Part shown: piece after piece, positions 5,556 through 9,024 of the stretch
Layout: each line of letters starts with the position of its first letter
Numbering within the stretch: the first letter of the stretch is position 1
NCBI GenBank assembly: GCA_902462035.1
Contig: CABQAC010000071.1
Span: 1 to 9,024 of the forward strand
DNA: 9,024 nucleotides
DNA from: an uncultured Eubacteriales bacterium
GTDB lineage: Bacteria > Bacillota > Clostridia > Oscillospirales > Acutalibacteraceae
Direction: 5' to 3'
Position numbers and translations under genes: made by a program
The notes under the pieces: model-generated
Told to the model about the DNA's origin: nothing
The model's database searches: none
The model's input: the letters and a program-made list of their open reading frames with translations, nothing else

Positions 5556-6507
5556 AATCCGGGAGCGTTTTGCTTTGACGAAGTCGCGTTTGCACGATGT
5601 TTACGCGGCGCTTAAACAAGAACCAGGCGTGTGCGGCGCGGTACTGATTGCCACCTGCAACCGGACCGAACTGTATCTCTCCACCCGGGATGACGACGGA
5701 CGCGACCCCTTCGATTTGCTCTGCAAGGCGCTGGAAATCGATCCTGCCGGGTTTCGCGCGTTTTATCGCGTCCGGCGCGGAAGGGATGTTTTTCATCATT
5801 TGGGGCTGCTCTCTTGCGGCGCAAAATCTCAAATATGGGGCGAAGATCAAATTATCAGCCAAGTAAAAAATGCCATTGAAGACGCGCGGGGCCATCATGC
5901 CGCGGACAGTGTGCTCGAAGTGCTGTTCCGTACCGCGATCACGGCGGCGAAAAAGATAAAAACAGATTTGACCTTTTCCCGCGCGGATGGCTCGGTTGCG
6001 GATAAAACGGCCAGGGTCCTCTTGCGTCAGCCGGTTCCGCCGCGTCGGGTGATGGTCATCGGCAATGGGGAGATCGGCAGGCTGGTAGCGCAGACATTGG
6101 TTCAAAGGGGATTCGATACCTCTATTACGCTGCGCCATTATAAACATGGATTGGCCGAGGCGGTAGACGGCGTAACAACATTGGATTACGGGGAACGGTA
6201 TGCTCAAATGAATACTTTTGGCGCGGTGGTCAGCGCCACATTGAGCCCGCATTTTACGGTAGAAGCCGCGCCTTTTGCCGCACTGTCCCGCCGCCCGGCC
6301 GTTATGGTCGATTTGGCGGTCCCGCGGGATATCGATCCCGCCATTGGAAAGATGAAAGGCACATGCCTTTACGATGTGGACAGCCTTGCCGGAGCAGAAA
6401 TCCAGGAGGACCGTCAGCGCCTTCTCCGGCAAATTGAGCCCATCCTTCAAAAATACGACGGCGACTTCCAAAGGTGGTGCCGTTTCAAGGAGTCGGAGAC
6501 AGCGTGA
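5509..6507 (+). CDS. hemA: Glutamyl-tRNA reductase HemA, short form
   Basis: A 332-residue enzyme that reduces glutamyl-tRNA(Glu) with NADPH to glutamate-1-semialdehyde, the committed step of C5-pathway tetrapyrrole synthesis. The catalytic domain has SLAGIEIRERF (11-21) and ATCNRTELY (48-56) with the nucleophilic Cys50, and GEDQIISQVKNA (111-122). The NADPH domain has VMVIGNGEIGRLVA (181-194), MVDLAVPRDIDP (266-277) and YDVDSL (288-293). Usual HemA proteins are about 410-460 residues; here the protein stops about 40 residues after the YDVDSL motif, so nearly all of the C-terminal dimerisation domain is missing. No remnant follows, since cbiH begins at the stop. The TTG start (5509) is supported by ribosome-site spacing; ATG at 5521 would give 328 residues. 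Its place under a B12 riboswitch suggests it feeds corrin synthesis. Confidence 0.92.
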   Translation: MNLSMAGMDYSLAGIEIRERFALTKSRLHDVYAALKQEPGVCGAVLIATCNRTELYLSTRDDDGRDPFDLLCKALEIDPAGFRAFYRVRRGRDVFHHLGLLSCGAKSQIWGEDQIISQVKNAIEDARGHHAADSVLEVLFRTAITAAKKIKTDLTFSRADGSVADKTARVLLRQPVPPRRVMVIGNGEIGRLVAQTLVQRGFDTSITLRHYKHGLAEAVDGVTTLDYGERYAQMNTFGAVVSATLSPHFTVEAAPFAALSRRPAVMVDLAVPRDIDPAIGKMKGTCLYDVDSLAGAEIQEDRQRLLRQIEPILQKYDGDFQRWCRFKESETA

Positions 6508-7250
6508 ATAAATTATTTGTGGTGGGACTCGGTCCCGGCAATCCAGAATCCATAACCCCCCGGGCAATCGAAGCCATTCGCCAAAGCGACGTTGTGGTGG
6601 GTTACGAATTGTATGTGGCCCAGGTGGCCTGGTTAACCGCCGGAAAACAGGTGGAATCGACTCCCATGCGGCGGGAAGTGGAGCGCTGCCAAATCGCCGT
6701 GAACCATGCTGCCGCGGGCAGAACCACCGCCTTGGTCTGCAGCGGAGACGCCGGCGTTTATGGTATGGCGGGCGTTGTGTTGGAGATCGCCCAGCGTTTT
6801 GCCCCCGAAGTGGAAGTCGAAGTTATCCCGGGAATTACCGCTGCGTGTTCCGGCGCTGCGGTGCTGGGCGCACCCTTGATTCATGACTTTGCCGTAATCA
6901 GCTTAAGCGACCTGCTGACCCCCTGGGAAAAGATTGAAAAGCGGCTGCGGCTGGCTGCGGAAGCTGATTTTGTAATTTGCCTTTACAACCCCGCCAGTAA
7001 AAAACGGGCGGATTATTTAAGGAAGGCTTGCGGGATAATCAGTACCTTTCGCCGGGAAGATACCCCGTGCGGCTGGGTTCGCAGCATTGGCCGGGATGGG
7101 GAGGCGTATGGCGTCTGCTCCCTGCGGGAACTAGCGGCGTTCCCGGCGGATATGTTTACAACGGTGTATATCGGTAACAGCCAGACCAAAGCGGTGGGCG
7201 GCCGGCTGGTAACCCCCCGCGGGTACCGAGCCGAACAAACCGAGGGTTAA
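6504..7250 (+). CDS. cbiH: Cobalt-precorrin-3 (C17)-methyltransferase CbiH
   Basis: A 248-residue tetrapyrrole methylase that methylates C17 and drives ring contraction, forming the delta-lactone intermediate cobalt-precorrin-4. Motifs are FVVGLGPGNPESITP (5-19), GYELYV (33-38), CSGDAGVYGMAG (79-90), VIPGITAA (107-114), ISLSDLLTPWE (132-142) and LYNPASKKR (160-168). The last two blocks separate the C17 enzyme from the C11 and C20 paralogues. The start is GTG at 6504, whose GTGA overlaps the hemA stop (6505-6507); ribosome sites AAGGAG (6487-6492) and GGAG (6495-6498) precede it. A longer in-frame reading from ATG at 6474 is rejected because it lies inside hemA and adds residues before the conserved first strand. 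There is no C-terminal ferredoxin-like extension of the kind some CbiH homologues carry. Confidence 0.95.
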   Translation: MNKLFVVGLGPGNPESITPRAIEAIRQSDVVVGYELYVAQVAWLTAGKQVESTPMRREVERCQIAVNHAAAGRTTALVCSGDAGVYGMAGVVLEIAQRFAPEVEVEVIPGITAACSGAAVLGAPLIHDFAVISLSDLLTPWEKIEKRLRLAAEADFVICLYNPASKKRADYLRKACGIISTFRREDTPCGWVRSIGRDGEAYGVCSLRELAAFPADMFTTVYIGNSQTKAVGGRLVTPRGYRAEQTEG

Positions 7251-7269
7251 GAAGAGGAGGTACTCCCGG

Positions 7270-8511
7270 ATGGAAGGCCATACCATACTGCTTTTTGCGG
7301 GAACAACCGAAGGCAGAGCGTTGTTCGAGACGCTGGACGCGGCCGGGATTGCCACGGATCTGTCGGTGGCCACCGAGTATGGCAAGGAACTTGCCGCGCC
7401 GGCCTGCCGCCACGGGCGGATCTTGACGGGGCGTTTGGCGCAGCCGGAGATGGAAAATTTATTGCACCGCTGCCCCTATGATGTGGTAGTGGATGCCACC
7501 CATCCCTATGCGGTGGAAGTGACCAAAAACATACAGGGCGCATGCGCGGCGGCGGGAGTTCCTTATTTGCGGCTGCTGCGGAAGGAGGACACGAAAAATA
7601 TGCCCGCCTGCAGCGTTTTTTGTGCGGACATATCCCAAGCGGTTCATTACTTATCTGGATGTAAAGGGAATATCCTTTCCACAGTTGGAAGCAAGGAGCT
7701 TGCCGCTCTTGCCCAAATACCGGACTATGCGCGCCGGGTTTTTCCTCGGATACTGCCTTTGGCAAGCGCATTGGACGCGTGCCGCGCGATGGGGTTTCCC
7801 AGCAAGAACTTAATCTGTATGCAGGGCCCCTTCTCTTACGAAATGAACCTGGCGATGCTGCGTCAATATGATTGCCGGTATTTGCTGACCAAAAATTCCG
7901 GTCCGGCAGGCGGCTTTTTGGAAAAGTGCCGCGCCGCCCAGGAGGCCGGCGCGCAGCTGGTGGTGGTAGAGCGGCCCGCGGAACAAGGGTTATCTTTTCT
8001 GCAGATGCTGCGGGAACTGGAGCGGTGGTTTGGGGTCCGTCTGGTTCCCCCGCCCCAGCGGCATACTCATTTTCCGTTGTTCCTGCCCACCCAGGGCAAA
8101 ACAGCCTTAGTAGTGGGAGGGGGAACGGTTGGCGCCCGCCGGGCCGCGACGCTTTGCCGGTTTTGCTGGCAGGTCAGGGTCGTTTCCCCCGCTGTTGACG
8201 ACGCTGTTTTAGCCTTATGGCGGGAAGGTGCGCTCCAATGGGCCCAAAAGCGTTTTGACCCTTCGGATTTGGATGGTGTGGCCCTGGTTGTGGCGGCGAC
8301 CAACGACCGGCGGGTAAACGCATTGGTTGGGGCGTTAGCGCGGGAAAAGGAAATTTTGGTCAGTGTGGCCGATTGCCGTGCGGAATGCACATTTTATTTT
8401 CCGGCGATTGCCGAGCAGGATACGGTGGTTGCCGGTATCGGCGGAGATGGCGAATCCCACCAGACAGTGGCCCGGGCGGCTAAAACCATAAGGGAGGCGT
8501 TACGGCAATGA
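7270..8511 (+). CDS. cbiJ: Fusion: cobalt-precorrin-6A reductase CbiJ + precorrin-2 dehydrogenase
   Basis: A 413-residue two-domain protein. Residues 1 to about 255 are CbiJ/CobK, which reduces cobalt-precorrin-6A: LLFAGTTEGRAL (7-18), VVDATHPYAVEV (73-84), ILSTVGSKEL (135-144), QGPFSYEMN (185-193) and LTKNSG (206-211). A short linker rich in Pro and His (about 256-268) follows. Residues 269-413 match the N-terminal part of CysG/SirC/Met8-type precorrin-2 dehydrogenase: an NAD-binding TALVVGGGTVGARRA (278-292), VVAATNDRRVN (340-350) and VSVADCRAECTFYFPAI (364-380). Asp368 aligns with the catalytic Asp104 of Salmonella CysG, and Ser396 with its Ser128. About 55-60 C-terminal helical residues of CysG-type proteins are absent. 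AGGAGG (7255-7260) precedes the ATG by 9 nt. The stop overlaps the hemC start as ATGA. Whether the second domain also chelates metal is unknown. Confidence 0.92.
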   Translation: MEGHTILLFAGTTEGRALFETLDAAGIATDLSVATEYGKELAAPACRHGRILTGRLAQPEMENLLHRCPYDVVVDATHPYAVEVTKNIQGACAAAGVPYLRLLRKEDTKNMPACSVFCADISQAVHYLSGCKGNILSTVGSKELAALAQIPDYARRVFPRILPLASALDACRAMGFPSKNLICMQGPFSYEMNLAMLRQYDCRYLLTKNSGPAGGFLEKCRAAQEAGAQLVVVERPAEQGLSFLQMLRELERWFGVRLVPPPQRHTHFPLFLPTQGKTALVVGGGTVGARRAATLCRFCWQVRVVSPAVDDAVLALWREGALQWAQKRFDPSDLDGVALVVAATNDRRVNALVGALAREKEILVSVADCRAECTFYFPAIAEQDTVVAGIGGDGESHQTVARAAKTIREALRQ

Positions 8512-9024
8512 AACTAAAAGTTGGCAGCCGGGAAAGCCGGTTGGCGGTGGCTCAGACCCAATTGATCATGAATGCGATCCGGCGCGCGCACCCTGAAATT
8601 GAATTGGAACTGGTTACGATGAAAACGACCGGCGACCGCATTTTGGACCGTACACTGGACCAAGTGGGCGGGAAAGGGCTGTTTGTCAAGGAGTTGGACG
8701 CGGCCCTGTTGTCCGGCGCAGCGGATTTGACCGTCCACAGCATGAAGGATCTGCCCATGGAACAGGACGATAGGCTGCCCATTGTTGGGGTTTCCCAGCG
8801 GGAAGATCCCCGCGACGCGCTGGTTTTTCCGGCTGGTTCCGATTGCCTTTCCTTCGAAAAGCCCATCGGATGCTCCAGCGCCCGCCGGCGGATCCAGCTG
8901 CAAAAGCTGTACCCGGGATGCCGGGTGGAACCGGTGCGTGGCAATGTGATAACAAGGCTTGAAAAGCTGGACCGCGGGGAATTCGGCGCGCTGGTCTTGG
9001 CTAGTGCCGGGCTGCGTCGGCTGG
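8508..9024 (+). CDS. hemC: Hydroxymethylbilane synthase HemC, 5' part
   Basis: The first 172 codons of porphobilinogen deaminase, which joins four porphobilinogen units into hydroxymethylbilane; the frame is open to the window edge, out of about 300 residues expected. Signature blocks are VGSRESRLAVAQ (5-16), TTGDRI (40-45), GGKGLFVKELDAAL (54-67), DLTVHSMKDLP (73-83) with Lys80 and catalytic Asp81, REDPRDAL (98-105), GCSSARRRIQL (121-131, usually GTSS) and RGNVITRLEKLD (144-155). The dipyrromethane-binding Cys lies beyond the window. ATG at 8508 overlaps the previous stop, with GGGAGG at 8492-8497. As the second hem gene in the operon it places early tetrapyrrole synthesis under the B12 riboswitch; hemB, hemD or hemL may follow. 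Confidence 0.97.
   Translation, partial: MKLKVGSRESRLAVAQTQLIMNAIRRAHPEIELELVTMKTTGDRILDRTLDQVGGKGLFVKELDAALLSGAADLTVHSMKDLPMEQDDRLPIVGVSQREDPRDALVFPAGSDCLSFEKPIGCSSARRRIQLQKLYPGCRVEPVRGNVITRLEKLDRGEFGALVLASAGLRRL

Noticed and set aside
5515..6567. 350-codon open frame on the minus strand opposite hemA
   Set aside because: hemA on the plus strand has all its catalytic motifs and a ribosome site; the minus-strand translation shows no family motif, so it is a shadow of codon bias.
1..9024. Mobile element, CRISPR array, toxin-antitoxin, phage or novel defence system
   Set aside because: All long frames on the plus strand are recognised metabolic genes, there are no spaced repeats or transposase motifs, and the intergenic space is accounted for by tRNA, terminator and riboswitch features.

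Overview
The window reads as a GC-rich, low-oxygen Gram-positive chromosome, most likely a clostridial (Oscillospiraceae/Ruminococcaceae-like) Firmicute. Supports are the strong AGGAGG-type ribosome sites, tRNA genes with encoded CCA, a textbook sigma-A promoter, frequent GTG/TTG starts, an iron-dependent alcohol dehydrogenase, and the cobalt-early (anaerobic) cobalamin gene set with hem genes embedded. The species cannot be fixed from sequence reading alone.

Layout. 1-232: the 3' end of tRNA-Gly(GCC), a perfect 13-bp hairpin, tRNA-Cys(GCA) and a strong intrinsic terminator with a UUCG tetraloop. 310-1473: a stand-alone iron-containing alcohol dehydrogenase closed by its own terminator. 1550-1931: a long control region with a consensus TTGACA-17-TATAAT promoter overlapped by a 25-bp palindrome, a cobalamin riboswitch aptamer, a long hairpin and an intrinsic terminator just before the first gene. 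1932-9024 (continuing past the edge): a tightly packed plus-strand operon cbiD-cbiL-cbiF-cbiG-hemA-cbiH-cbiJ/precorrin-2 dehydrogenase fusion-hemC.

How the genes work together. HemA (glutamyl-tRNA reductase) and HemC (hydroxymethylbilane synthase) supply tetrapyrrole from glutamyl-tRNA. The precorrin-2 dehydrogenase domain converts precorrin-2 to sirohydrochlorin. CbiL, CbiH, CbiF and CbiD are the C20, C17, C11 and C1 methyltransferases, CbiG opens the delta-lactone, and CbiJ reduces cobalt-precorrin-6A. Genes still needed (hemB, hemL, hemD, the uroporphyrinogen-III methyltransferase, cobalt chelatase, cbiC, cbiE, cbiT, cbiA and later steps) are not visible here and probably lie downstream or elsewhere. 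With the early hem genes under a B12 riboswitch, tetrapyrrole synthesis in this organism seems directed mainly at corrinoids.

I see no mobile element, CRISPR array, phage gene or defence system. Most of the window is recognisable. The points worth a second look are the operator-like palindrome on the promoter, the architecture of the riboswitch expression platform, the CbiJ/dehydrogenase fusion, the short HemA and the 47-nt cbiG/hemA overlap.
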